A stretch of DNA of 64,000 nucleotides from Capnocytophaga haemolytica (GTDB lineage Bacteria > Bacteroidota > Bacteroidia > Flavobacteriales > Flavobacteriaceae): positions 1,904,501 to 1,968,500 of the forward strand of contig NZ_CP014227.1 of the NCBI RefSeq assembly GCF_001553545.1, written 5' to 3'. Each line of letters starts with the position of its first letter. Position 1 is the stretch's first letter. This document shows, piece by piece, positions 19,340-27,618 of the stretch. The translations under genes and the position numbers were made by a program. Under the pieces are notes generated by a model that saw only the letters and a list, made by a program, of their open reading frames with translations, had not been told where the DNA came from and made no database searches.

Positions 19340-20221
19340 TTACTCTCTAAAAAGCTCCAAATGTGCATCGGCTAAGCGTGGCATTGCACCGTGTTGCTGA
19401 CAAACATAGGCAGAAACCTCTACCGCCAATTGATGCGACTCTTCCAAAGTGCGTCCCATCAAATAAGAGGCTACAAAAGCTGCCGTAAACGAGTCGCCTG
19501 CGCCAACTGTATCCGCAATTGTGATTTTGGGCGTTGGAAGAAAAGATTCTTTTTCGGTATTTATTACCCAACTGCCCGCTGTACCCTTCGTTAGTATCAT
19601 AAACTTCAATCCGAAGGTTGTCAGCAGTCTTTCACACACCTCCACTTCGGTGCCCTGCCAGCCAAACATATCGGATATCTTAACGATTTCTTCGTCGTTA
19701 ATTTTCAGTGCATTGGCTTTCTGTAAGGATTCTTCGATGATTTCCTTAGTGAAATAATTCAACCGAAGATTGATGTCGAACACCTTTAGACTGTCCTCAG
19801 GCATCAACGACAAAAAGCTGTAAATAGTGTTGCGCGAGACTTCACTGCGTTGTGCAAGTGTGCCAAAACACACCGTTTGCGTATTTTTAGCAAGATTTTC
19901 AATGCGTGAAGTGAGTGGAATGTTATCCCAAGCCACATTTTCGCAAATTTCATACGTGGGAACGCCTCTTTTATCGAGTTGTACCTTCACCGTGCCCGTT
20001 GGGAAGTCCGTTTTTTCGATAATATAGTTAAGTTCCTTCTCTTCGAGGTTTTTTAAGATCTCTTTTCCGAGTAAATCACCTCCAATAGCACTCACCGCGT
20101 ATCCATTAAAGCCAAATTGTGAGATATGATACGCAAAATTAGCGGGTGCTCCTCCTAATATCTTTCTTTCTGGGAAAACATCAAACAATATTTCACCCAA
20201 ACCTACTACTGTGTTCTTCAT
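19340..20221 (-). CDS. Fructokinase (PfkB family)
   Basis: A 293-residue ribokinase-fold sugar kinase. The N-terminal GGAPANFAYHISQFG (23-37) and C-terminal DTVGAGDSFTAAF (237-249, catalytic base D243) are the two PfkB signatures. Within a fructan locus the expected reaction is ATP-dependent phosphorylation of fructose in the cytoplasm, as for BT1757 of B. thetaiotaomicron. It lies between the permease gene and the sensor gene but is set apart from the permease by a 764-nt repeat-filled gap with a terminator. It may have its own promoter, though no TAnnTTTG box stands out. Confidence 0.9.
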   Translation of the reverse strand: MKNTVVGLGEILFDVFPERKILGGAPANFAYHISQFGFNGYAVSAIGGDLLGKEILKNLEEKELNYIIEKTDFPTGTVKVQLDKRGVPTYEICENVAWDNIPLTSRIENLAKNTQTVCFGTLAQRSEVSRNTIYSFLSLMPEDSLKVFDINLRLNYFTKEIIEESLQKANALKINDEEIVKISDMFGWQGTEVEVCERLLTTFGLKFMILTKGTAGSWVINTEKESFLPTPKITIADTVGAGDSFTAAFVASYLMGRTLEESHQLAVEVSAYVCQQHGAMPRLADAHLELFRE

Positions 20222-20352
20222 TACTTTTAAATTTTAATTATTACTTCTTTTATTTATGTCAATTTACACCTATAATATATACCAAATATTTTAATGTTTG
20301 ATAAAAATATAAGTGTATTTATATACTTAAACTATTAATAATTACTCAAATT

Positions 20353-20603
20353 CGGGTGATTTTTACCTTTATACAATGTGAAAAATATAAATTACGATAA
20401 ACTTTTGTCTTTTTACATATTGAAAAAGACAAAAAATCCGATTTTTTGTTTACTTCAATATTGAAAATCAAAAATCACGCCGAACTTTGGCTTATTATAA
20501 TATATAAATTAAAAAATGTTCCGAACTCTGAGCTACTTTAATATGTAAATAGAAAATTGTTCCGATTTTTGACTTCAACTAATATGCATTAAAATTTCGT
20601 TTC
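20353..20603. repeat. Degenerate tandem array of about 42 bp
   Basis: Units begin at successive CGA/CGG positions 20353, 20395, 20439, 20481, 20522 and 20563, spaced 42, 44, 42, 41 and 41 nt. Each unit runs CGA-TTTTGNCTT, then AATAT(G/A), then an A-rich run, then GTTC or similar. A second stretch in the same gap (GTCCCAAA at 20763, again at 20804, then CTTTGG at 20848) shows the same spacing. The array is very AT-rich and has no credible coding frame. Confidence 0.7.
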
Positions 20604-20939
20604 AAACAGAAAATTTTATTCACTTATTTTTCTTAATTTATTCACTTATAAAAGTTCATTTCACATTCATTTTTATTTTTATTTCATCGACAAAATTTTG
20701 TTTCACTTTTCACTCTTTTAAATTGCAAAATAAATTTATTTTTACAAATATTGTTTTATGTCGTCCCAAAGTGAAATTGCTTAAAAATATATTATTTTTC
20801 GCTGTCCCAAACTGGGACGCGCAAAAAATATATTTATTTTTAAAAAACTTTGGTAGTTTTTGCAAAAATACTATTTGTAAAAGCCAACATCTCGTGGTTT
20901 TTGACAAAAATAAACATTTTTAACTTCATTTTTTATATA

Positions 20940-20975
20940 AAAATAGGGTAAACGTATTCATTTACCCTATTTTTC
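20940..20975 (-). terminator. Terminator of the GH32-permease transcript
   Basis: A perfect 14-bp stem (20940-20953 with 20962-20975; core ATAGGGTAAA) with an 8-nt loop, just downstream of the permease stop. A/T runs at both ends would allow either direction. Confidence 0.85.
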
Positions 20976-20985
20976 ACTTTATGAT

Positions 20986-22158
20986 TTAATTATTGGACGT
21001 ATGCACCTCTTTTCCTTTGAGGCGTAGACCGATAAATAGCAAATAAGCCAATCCAAAGCAAAGAACGATTAAAGCACCTGCTTGCGACTGCAATGCGTCG
21101 GAGGCTAATCCCATAAAGAATGGGAATATGGTGCCGCCAAATAATCCCATAATCATCAAGCCTGATACTTCATTTTTCTTCGTTGGCTGATGCAATAAGG
21201 CTTGCGAGAAGATGATCGAGAAAACATTCGAGTTTCCGAAGCCTATCAAAGCAAGCGAGGTGTAAATTACGGCTTTGGTTTCGCCAAAGAAGAAGCCAAC
21301 CATCGCGAGTATCATCAAAAATACACTCACGAGGAAGAATTTTTTGGCAGAAAAGCGCGCTAATATCACCGATCCGCTGAGGCATCCGATAGTTCTGAAT
21401 AGGAAATAGACGCTAGTGGCAAAACTTGCCTCGCCTACGCTGATGCCTAAGTGTGCTTGCATTAGTTTCGGTGCGGTTACGTTGATACCGACGTCCAAGC
21501 CCACGTGGCACATTATTCCTACAAAACACAATAGCACAAAGGGATCTTTCAGCAGCGAAAAACATTCTATAAATGAGGCATTGCGACTGTCGGAAGCGTC
21601 TTCCTTAATCACTGTGGATCCGAGCCATAACACGGTGAGCACGGATATGAGGGCAAAGAGCGGGAAGAGATATTTCCAATCGCCGAAATTGCCGAGAAAA
21701 TAACCCATCAATATCGGCGCGATGAAGGAAGCGATTGCTTTTACAAACTGACCAAAGGTGAGCGAGCTTGCCAGCTTATCGCCACTGACGATCGATGAGA
21801 GCAACGGGTTTAACGACACCTGCATCAGGGCGTTGCCGATGCCGAGCAGCGAAAAGGCGATGAGCATAGAGGTATACGAATAGGCTATGAATGGAACAAC
21901 CATCGAAAGGGCAGTAACCACAAGACTTATGAGTACGGTTTTGCGTCTGCCTATTTTGTTCATCAATACGCCCGTAGGCACTGCGAACAACAAAAACCAG
22001 AAGAAAACCATCGAGGGGAAGATGTTGGTAGCGGTTTCGCTCAAATCGAAATCGTCCTTAATATAATTGGCTGCTGTCCCTACCAAATCGACGAAGCCCA
22101 TACAAAAAAAGGAGAGCATCACGGGCAGCAGATACTTTAAAGTACTATTTTTTTCCAT
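20986..22158 (-). CDS. Major facilitator sugar permease (probable fructose importer)
   Basis: A 390-residue inner-membrane protein with about twelve hydrophobic helices. It starts MEKNSTLKYLLPVMLSFFCMG and carries the MFS loop motif LMNKIGRRKTVLIS (about residues 65-78). It lies 6 nt downstream of the exo-GH32 gene on the same transcript. The position matches BT1758, the monosaccharide importer of the B. thetaiotaomicron fructan locus, so fructose (or a short fructan) is the likely substrate. That is inferred from context; specificity cannot be read from the sequence. Confidence 0.87.
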   Translation of the reverse strand: MEKNSTLKYLLPVMLSFFCMGFVDLVGTAANYIKDDFDLSETATNIFPSMVFFWFLLFAVPTGVLMNKIGRRKTVLISLVVTALSMVVPFIAYSYTSMLIAFSLLGIGNALMQVSLNPLLSSIVSGDKLASSLTFGQFVKAIASFIAPILMGYFLGNFGDWKYLFPLFALISVLTVLWLGSTVIKEDASDSRNASFIECFSLLKDPFVLLCFVGIMCHVGLDVGINVTAPKLMQAHLGISVGEASFATSVYFLFRTIGCLSGSVILARFSAKKFFLVSVFLMILAMVGFFFGETKAVIYTSLALIGFGNSNVFSIIFSQALLHQPTKKNEVSGLMIMGLFGGTIFPFFMGLASDALQSQAGALIVLCFGLAYLLFIGLRLKGKEVHTSNN

Positions 22159-22164
22159 TGTTTG

Positions 22165-24387
22165 TTATTTTAAATTGTAAACAGTGATATTTTGAGCGGT
22201 AACTTTGCCTTTATCTGTGGCAAAACGCAATTTATTATAAGGTGATGACGGGAAAACGGTGTTGGTAAGCACTAATTCACCTCCATTTACGAAGAGTTCT
22301 GTTGAAGCGACATCGACCAAGAGGCGAATTTTGTACGATTCCTTCTTCGTCAGTGGTGCTTTGATGGCATTTTGAGAGAAATTGTCGTTGAATTTCGCTC
22401 CACTATGCGAGCGATCGACACTGAGGGTTTTGTTTACCACATCAAAGGCAAAAGTGAGTTTTTCGCCTTTGTCATTCTCCAGAGTAAAGTTAAAATTCTG
22501 AGTTTCGGCGTCTGGTTTTAGGGTAAATTCAAGTTCGTAAGCCCCGTCGTTCTTTGCAAGCAGAGGAGTCACCTCAAGCGATGGATTTGCCTCCTTAGTG
22601 CCGATGCTATTCGTATCGCGGCGAAGCGAGGTCAATTCCTTCACGGGATAATTAGCCACCACAAGATGCTCGCCATTGTCTGCCAAAGTAAGCTCGCGCG
22701 CTACGGTCATCGCTCCACGGAAGTTTACCGGCGGGATATCGTTGGCATAATCCCAATTGTTCATCCAACCAAGGAAAAGACGCCTGCCGTCGCTCTGCGG
22801 CACATTGCTCCAAGTAACTCCCGCGTAATTATCGCGCCCGTAATCGATCCACAAAGGATACGCAAGCGGATCGGGGGTGAATGTACGCCCATCGAAGTCG
22901 CCAATGAAATATTGTGTGGCACTTCCGCCGTTAGGACCCCCAGGGTTGATGCTGACGAAGAGCACCCACTTGGTTTTACCCTTATACGTAAGCGGAAAGA
23001 GGTCGGGACATTCCCAAACGCCACCGTGGTCGCCGATATTTTCGCCGAACTCACTCAGGCGCGTCCATTCTTTGAGATTTTTCGATCCATAGAAGGTAAT
23101 TGTCTGCGTAGTGGCGAGTGAAAGCACCCATTGCTTACTCGGAGCGTGCCAAAACACCTTAGGATCGCGAAAATCGATGAACTTAGGGTCGGTCAGCACG
23201 GGATTATGCTCGTATTTAGTAAAGGTTTTCCCACCATCGAGGCTATAAGCGATGCTTTGCTGTTGTTTTTCGCCAGCTGAGGTGAAGATTGCCACCATTG
23301 CACCTTTGCCAAAGCCAGCGGTGTTGTCGTTATCGATTACTGCTGAGCCAGAGAAGATCGCGCCGAGTTTATCGGGGAAAAGCGCAATAGGTTCGTACTG
23401 ATAATGCACAAGATCGCGGCTAACGGCGTGCCCCCAATGCATATTACCCCAGCGAGCACCATAAGGATTGTATTGATAGAAGAGATGATAGGTGCCATCG
23501 AGATAAACCATACCGTTAGGGTCGTTCATCCAGCCATATTGAGGCGTAAAGTGATAGATAGGGCGAAAAGCCTCGTTATAATTGAAATCATAGGTATCGG
23601 ATTGCTTGATCTCCTTGAGGAAAAGGTCGTCGCTCTTTACAACAGCGAATTTCAATCCTATTTTTTTGCCTTTATAAGCCTCGATAGGGATAGGCACCCA
23701 ATAGTTGGTCTTGCTCTGAGCCAAACGGACGTTTATCGGCTCGCCAATGGGCTTTCCATCAGCGATGAGCTGTATTTTTGCCTCAGGAGCGGCGTCCTCA
23801 ATGGGCAGCAGCAGGAATTTCTTCTCGGCGTTGAACTCTTTGGTGTAATCAGTCATATATAAACTTTTTTGTTTGTTACCCTGCTCGATCTGGTCGATAA
23901 GAATATGCCCCCAACCGCCTCGCTGGTTATCAACTATGCGTATTTGGGCTTTCTTTCCGCGGTATTGCTTTACGTCCCAGCTCATCCATTGTAGGGTTTC
24001 ACTCTCAAAGAGCGAGCGCGAACGATAAATGCTTTTGCCTTCAACAATCAGTTCGGCGTAAAGGTCGTCAGCAGTGCCCCCTCCTACGAGGAAGTTGATA
24101 TAATCGCGTTCTATGGTGAAGTCTTTCGAAGTAAGTACGCCACGGGAGTCGTCGCCATTGTTAAAACTATTGGCGAGGTACTTGCCCTCGAATCCACTTA
24201 CGGGTTGTTGCCCTGCATAAGCCCCTGTAGAGGGTTTATCGCCAAAGGCATCGCCTTCTACTTTCCATTGGGCGAAAGTGCCGCTCTCGAAGTCGTCGAT
24301 AAGCAGGTCGCCCGAGGAATTACAGCCTACTGCAAGGGCAATCGCCCCCACAGCAACAAGGCTTTTGGTGTATGTAAATCGTTTCAT
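22165..24387 (-). CDS. Exo-acting GH32 fructanase lipoprotein
   Basis: A 740-residue lipoprotein: signal peptide with lipobox AVGC (C22), an N-terminal beta-sandwich-like region (about 28-175), a DUF4980-like segment (about 185-265), the GH32 five-bladed propeller (about 275-590) and a C-terminal sandwich. Catalytic residues are visible: nucleophile D289 in WMNDPNG, transition-state stabiliser D408 in FRDP and acid/base E459 in ECPDLF. It should release fructose from the ends of fructan, sucrose or fructo-oligosaccharides, probably at the periplasmic face. It has its own promoter (24411-24440) and is co-transcribed with the permease. Confidence 0.93.
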   Translation of the reverse strand: MKRFTYTKSLVAVGAIALAVGCNSSGDLLIDDFESGTFAQWKVEGDAFGDKPSTGAYAGQQPVSGFEGKYLANSFNNGDDSRGVLTSKDFTIERDYINFLVGGGTADDLYAELIVEGKSIYRSRSLFESETLQWMSWDVKQYRGKKAQIRIVDNQRGGWGHILIDQIEQGNKQKSLYMTDYTKEFNAEKKFLLLPIEDAAPEAKIQLIADGKPIGEPINVRLAQSKTNYWVPIPIEAYKGKKIGLKFAVVKSDDLFLKEIKQSDTYDFNYNEAFRPIYHFTPQYGWMNDPNGMVYLDGTYHLFYQYNPYGARWGNMHWGHAVSRDLVHYQYEPIALFPDKLGAIFSGSAVIDNDNTAGFGKGAMVAIFTSAGEKQQQSIAYSLDGGKTFTKYEHNPVLTDPKFIDFRDPKVFWHAPSKQWVLSLATTQTITFYGSKNLKEWTRLSEFGENIGDHGGVWECPDLFPLTYKGKTKWVLFVSINPGGPNGGSATQYFIGDFDGRTFTPDPLAYPLWIDYGRDNYAGVTWSNVPQSDGRRLFLGWMNNWDYANDIPPVNFRGAMTVARELTLADNGEHLVVANYPVKELTSLRRDTNSIGTKEANPSLEVTPLLAKNDGAYELEFTLKPDAETQNFNFTLENDKGEKLTFAFDVVNKTLSVDRSHSGAKFNDNFSQNAIKAPLTKKESYKIRLLVDVASTELFVNGGELVLTNTVFPSSPYNKLRFATDKGKVTAQNITVYNLK

Positions 24388-24410
24388 ATTACTGTTGCCT
24401 TTTGATGCTA

Positions 24411-24440
24411 CAAAATTAATACTTTTTTTTGAATTGACAA
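24411..24440 (-). promoter_or_regulatory. Promoter of the exo-GH32-permease operon
   Basis: Minus strand TTG (24440-24438), 19 nt, TAATTTTG (24418-24411). The start point falls about 17 nt before the ATG. Confidence 0.8.
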
Positions 24441-24453
24441 GTTTTTTTAAGGA

Positions 24454-24488
24454 TTAGTGGTTAGGAGTTAGGGATTAGAGAATAGTAC
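24454..24488. repeat. TTAGGGA-type heptamer block, left side of the candidate endo-levanase gene
   Basis: Five successive 7-bp units: TTAGTGG, TTAGGAG, TTAGGGA, TTAGAGA, ATAGTAC. The segment TTAGGGATTAGAG (24468-24480) recurs as a perfect inverted copy at 26238-26250, beyond the other end of the gene. Confidence 0.75.
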
Positions 24489-24491
24489 GCT

Positions 24492-24656
24492 CATCTTAGC
24501 CTTATTGCAGCTTTAATTTGGCTTTCTTTATGCTTTGTCTTGGCTTTGTGATGGCTTTATCCTCTTACTATCTTCCTACTAACCTCCTACTATCTTCTTA
24601 CTATCCTCTTACCTGTGTCCGTTCTGTGTCCGTATGTTGTCCGTACATTCTGCGTT
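24492..24656. repeat. Degenerate 11-bp tandem array A (15 units)
   Basis: Fifteen contiguous 11-bp units from 24492 to 24656. Neighbouring units resemble each other and drift gradually: (TGTCTTGGCTT, TGTGATGGCTT) then (TATCCTCTTAC, TATCTTCCTAC, TAACCTCCTAC, TATCTTCTTAC, TATCCTCTTAC) then (CTGTGTCCGTT, CTGTGTCCGTA, TGTTGTCCGTA). The array stops one base before the stop codon of the candidate endo-levanase gene. Confidence 0.9.
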
Positions 24657-24657
24657 T

Positions 24658-26121
24658 TTAGAAGCTAAAGGTAGCAGATCCGTTGCCTACAAAGATGCCC
24701 CAAGGGTTTTGATTCATCTTGTAGACGCGGAAGGAGAGTGCGGACTTTCCATTGACGTAAGCCGTAGCAATACTGCCTTCAAGAGCAATTTGCAACTGAT
24801 ATTGCTTGTCAGCAGTAGTGGATAAGTCAAGGCTATTGACCACCACAGGAGCATCGCCTGTCTTTACTTTTACAAGTTGGAGTTTTTTCTCAGTAAGGTT
24901 TAGCGTAAGGCGGTAAGTCTCTGAAAGATTGCCACAAGCACCGAACATCAGTCCGAACTTAGTGGCGGTATCGGCTTTTATCGTCGTGGTGAGCTTGTGA
25001 AAGCCTTTTGAGAGACGAGGGTATACCTTTTCCTTCGTTTGCTCGCTCAGTGTAACGGCGTCCAAGCCTGAGGTGAGCGAGGAAAGGCTCTCGAAGGTCT
25101 TAGGTAAGCTCACGCTAAGCGATCCGTCGCTGTTTTGAGTAAGGCTGTGCACCGCAAGCGAGCCACCCCAATGGTAATTGCCTCCATCTTTATAGCCATC
25201 GCGGGTAGGCACCCACCCCACAAGGTAACGCGCTGCGCCATTGCTCACCGTCTTTCCTGCGTAGAAAGCCACATCATTGAGATCGGCATTAGCGGGCGTA
25301 GTCCAAGCGGTTTCGCCTACTTTGCGGTATTTATACTGCACGCGGCGGGTATTAATATTCGAGTAAATGAGATACTGATAAGCACCCATTGTGAATACAT
25401 CAGGGCATTCCACCATAAAGGCAGTATCCTCAGTGTAGAAGAAAGGTTCAGCGGTGTCTTTCTCCCACTTTTTCATATCGGTAGAGGTGAACTTGGCTAC
25501 CACACCTTTCCATACGCCACCGCCTACATCGGCGCGAGTGCTCAAGAGCATCTTGTAGGCGTTGCCTTCTTTGTAAACAATCGGGTCACGGAACTCATTG
25601 CGATCGTAGCCATCGGGAGCGCGGAAGGCAAAAGAAGTATCTTTGGTCAAGTGCAAAGGATCTGTTCCCTTAGCGAGGTATATCCACTCTTTGGGGTCTT
25701 TCTCGGCGTTGTGAGCTGTATAGAAGGCGTAATAAGTATTGCCGTCTTTAAACAGCGAACCCGTACCGAGTGCTTTCTCCTGAGAATCGGCAGTTCCACA
25801 AGCGATTGCCTCTCCTTTATCCTCATAAGTGATAAAGTCGGACGTAGTAGCGAGATGCCAAGGGTGAAAAGTAGCCCCCGCAGGTCGCTGGTCGTAGAGG
25901 TAATAGACATAGAAGGTGCCATTGTCATAGAAAGGCATAGGGTCGCCTACCCACGCATCTTTGGGTGAGAAGTAGGTGGCGTACGTCTGCTTGGTGTCGT
26001 TCACATCATAGCAGGTTGGCGCATCAGGGCGCGCATTAGGGTCGTTAGACGCGTAATCGTCTTTATTATCGCAAGCCATAAATGCCGTAAGGCTCAGGGC
26101 TAAAAGGATGTTTTTTTTCAT
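24658..26121 (-). CDS. Divergent GH32 glycoside hydrolase, candidate endo-levanase lipoprotein
   Basis: A 487-residue lipoprotein (lipobox FMAC, C17). The GH32 triad is present in divergent form: D60 in AWVGDPMP replaces the usual WMNDPNG context, D179 is in FRDP and E238 in ECPD. The C-terminal part (from about 340) is a beta-sandwich resembling the DUF4975-type tail. In the matching B. thetaiotaomicron locus this position is held by BT1760, the surface endo-levanase, and the size is similar. Endo-action on beta-2,6 fructan at the cell surface is therefore proposed but not proven. A 133-nt gap containing heptamer repeats separates it from the binding-protein gene upstream, and an 11-bp array follows its stop. 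Confidence 0.83.
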   Translation of the reverse strand: MKKNILLALSLTAFMACDNKDDYASNDPNARPDAPTCYDVNDTKQTYATYFSPKDAWVGDPMPFYDNGTFYVYYLYDQRPAGATFHPWHLATTSDFITYEDKGEAIACGTADSQEKALGTGSLFKDGNTYYAFYTAHNAEKDPKEWIYLAKGTDPLHLTKDTSFAFRAPDGYDRNEFRDPIVYKEGNAYKMLLSTRADVGGGVWKGVVAKFTSTDMKKWEKDTAEPFFYTEDTAFMVECPDVFTMGAYQYLIYSNINTRRVQYKYRKVGETAWTTPANADLNDVAFYAGKTVSNGAARYLVGWVPTRDGYKDGGNYHWGGSLAVHSLTQNSDGSLSVSLPKTFESLSSLTSGLDAVTLSEQTKEKVYPRLSKGFHKLTTTIKADTATKFGLMFGACGNLSETYRLTLNLTEKKLQLVKVKTGDAPVVVNSLDLSTTADKQYQLQIALEGSIATAYVNGKSALSFRVYKMNQNPWGIFVGNGSATFSF

Positions 26122-26136
26122 TTGTTTGTATTTTAA

Positions 26137-26178
26137 TTAGGGGTTAGGGAATAGGGATTAGGGGTTAGTTTTTAGGAC
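26137..26178. repeat. TTAGGGG/TTAGGGA heptamer block, right side of the candidate endo-levanase gene
   Basis: Six 7-bp units: TTAGGGG, TTAGGGA, ATAGGGA, TTAGGGG, TTAGTTT, TTAGGAC. The rest of the gap (26182-26254) has weaker 11-bp phasing (TCTGTTATCTT, TCTGATACTTT), and inverted heptamers (CTCTAATCCCTAA) lie at 26238-26250. TAGGGATTAG and CTAATCCCTA could pair as a 10-bp stem. Confidence 0.75.
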
Positions 26179-26254
26179 TAACACTTTGAGCTTTCAGTTC
26201 TGTTATCTTTCTGATACTTTAGAAGTATACTCTTTATCTCTAATCCCTAAGACT

Positions 26255-27613
26255 TTATTTTGCTAAATATTCTAAAGCGTTGACAGTAAGGAGCTCCATA
26301 TTGGCTTTGTAAGTATTTGTACCTTCATCGGTATGCCAATCATAGCTTTCAGTACCGATACATATTGTCTTTCCGCTATTGCCTGATTTGGTGTATTCAA
26401 AGATTATTGCGCGGTTCATCGTATCGTTCCAATGGAAGCTGGCTAAGAGCTTAGCTCCACTGGCTGTTTGCCAAGCTGCTGGGTTGTTAGCATAGTCGCC
26501 CCATTCAAAGTTCCATATCGCGTTGTGTCCCTTGGCTTTTACTCCTTTAGAGACAAGATAAGCTACGTCAGTGCTTCCTGCTTTAAGGTTAAGTCCCTTG
26601 AAGAGTGGGTGCGTTTCATTGCCTGTAAAGCGTATACCCCAGTCGTCATTTACATCAAAAGGCTTATTGTTTTGCCCCCAGAGGTTGTTAGGCACTTTGC
26701 CATCTTTTGCGATGCCAAGCGTTGCCACGTATTGGTCAGCCCAAGAGGTCAAGAGGAATGAACCCCCTGCTGCATAGTATTGTTTGAGTTTTTCCACTAC
26801 AGCAGCATCGGAAGCAATCGCAGGCAAATCGGAGGCATCAGTATCTAAGTGCCACCATATCACCTTGTAGTCAGAGAGCTTCACCTTGCCCTCTTTAATA
26901 TCCTTAAAGGAGATGTACTTAGCAGTATCATAGTTAGAGATAAGCCAATTGTAAGCGTCTTTCTCATCCTCACCAGCAATCGCAGAAGCGTTATCGGCAG
27001 TACCTAAGAAAGCAATAGGCGCAAAAGAAGTTGGTACCACATTGACCGTATAAGCAAAGGATTCGCCTGCATAACTCAGGGTGTAAGTAACGCTCTGGGT
27101 GAAGTTTTGCGTTACTCCTGAGGCTGGGCTGAGGGTTGCACCAGGCGTAGTGCTTACCACAGGAGTAAGTGCTGTTACGGCTTCTGTTGAAGGGTATTTT
27201 AGGGTGATTACCCCTTTGGTATTATCAATAGTAGCCTTGTACTTCCCTACGGCAAAACTCTCAATAGAGGGGTGCTTAGCAGTAGCGGTATAATCCCAAT
27301 AGAGATTGCCATTGAAGACGCGGAACTGCGCTCCTTGACTAAGGTCTACTACTGCACCACTTGCAGGCACTACGGTAGCCTGAGCGGGTAGGGAAATATC
27401 GGTGGTCATCTTGGTAAGGTCATAACTCCAAGGGGCATAGACCGTAATGGTCTTATCCTCTTCACTGATAATGCCTTGCATTCCTTGCGCTTTAAAGCTA
27501 TTGATTTTAGCTTCGCGGTCGTTAATTAGCTCGCCTTCATGGGTTTTATCACAAGCCCATAGCCCAATGAGAGAGAAGGCAGCTATGGCAATGTTATGTA
27601 ATATACTTTTCAT
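26255..27613 (-). CDS. DUF4960 surface glycan-binding lipoprotein of the fructan locus
   Basis: A 452-residue lipoprotein (lipobox LWAC). The N-terminal half is built of short beta-rich modules that repeat the pattern FxVxxxKATIDNTKGVITLKYP...VTALTPVVSTTPGATLSPASG. The C-terminal half (from about 200) is a DUF4960-type domain with many aromatic residues. This matches BT1761, the levan-binding surface lipoprotein. It should sit in the outer membrane next to SusC/SusD and hold fructan for cleavage. It lies 5 nt after susD, on the same operon. Confidence 0.84.
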   Translation of the reverse strand: MKSILHNIAIAAFSLIGLWACDKTHEGELINDREAKINSFKAQGMQGIISEEDKTITVYAPWSYDLTKMTTDISLPAQATVVPASGAVVDLSQGAQFRVFNGNLYWDYTATAKHPSIESFAVGKYKATIDNTKGVITLKYPSTEAVTALTPVVSTTPGATLSPASGVTQNFTQSVTYTLSYAGESFAYTVNVVPTSFAPIAFLGTADNASAIAGEDEKDAYNWLISNYDTAKYISFKDIKEGKVKLSDYKVIWWHLDTDASDLPAIASDAAVVEKLKQYYAAGGSFLLTSWADQYVATLGIAKDGKVPNNLWGQNNKPFDVNDDWGIRFTGNETHPLFKGLNLKAGSTDVAYLVSKGVKAKGHNAIWNFEWGDYANNPAAWQTASGAKLLASFHWNDTMNRAIIFEYTKSGNSGKTICIGTESYDWHTDEGTNTYKANMELLTVNALEYLAK

Positions 27614-27618
27614 AGTCT

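Larger units (their letters stand above)
20222..20985. other. 764-nt AT-rich gap inside the fructan locus
   Basis: The gap separates the fructokinase start from the permease stop. It holds the roughly 42-bp array (20353-20603), a small perfect hairpin GTCCCA-AAC-TGGGAC (20804-20818) and the permease terminator. Two overlapping short frames on opposite strands (about 20710-20923) are low-complexity and are read as non-coding. Confidence 0.6.

Noticed and set aside
20710..20923. Two overlapping 65-66-codon frames on opposite strands in the fructan-locus gap
   Set aside because: Low-complexity, rich in Phe/Lys/Asn from AT-rich repeats. Repeat spacing explains the sequence better.
24454..24488. 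Telomere-like TTAGGG repeat
   Set aside because: Only five or six degenerate heptamers in a bacterial intergenic region. The window continues on both sides, so it is not a chromosome end.
25135..25968. 277-codon open frame antisense to the candidate endo-levanase
   Set aside because: The minus-strand frame has signal peptide, GH32 motifs and context. The antisense frame has no recognisable domain.
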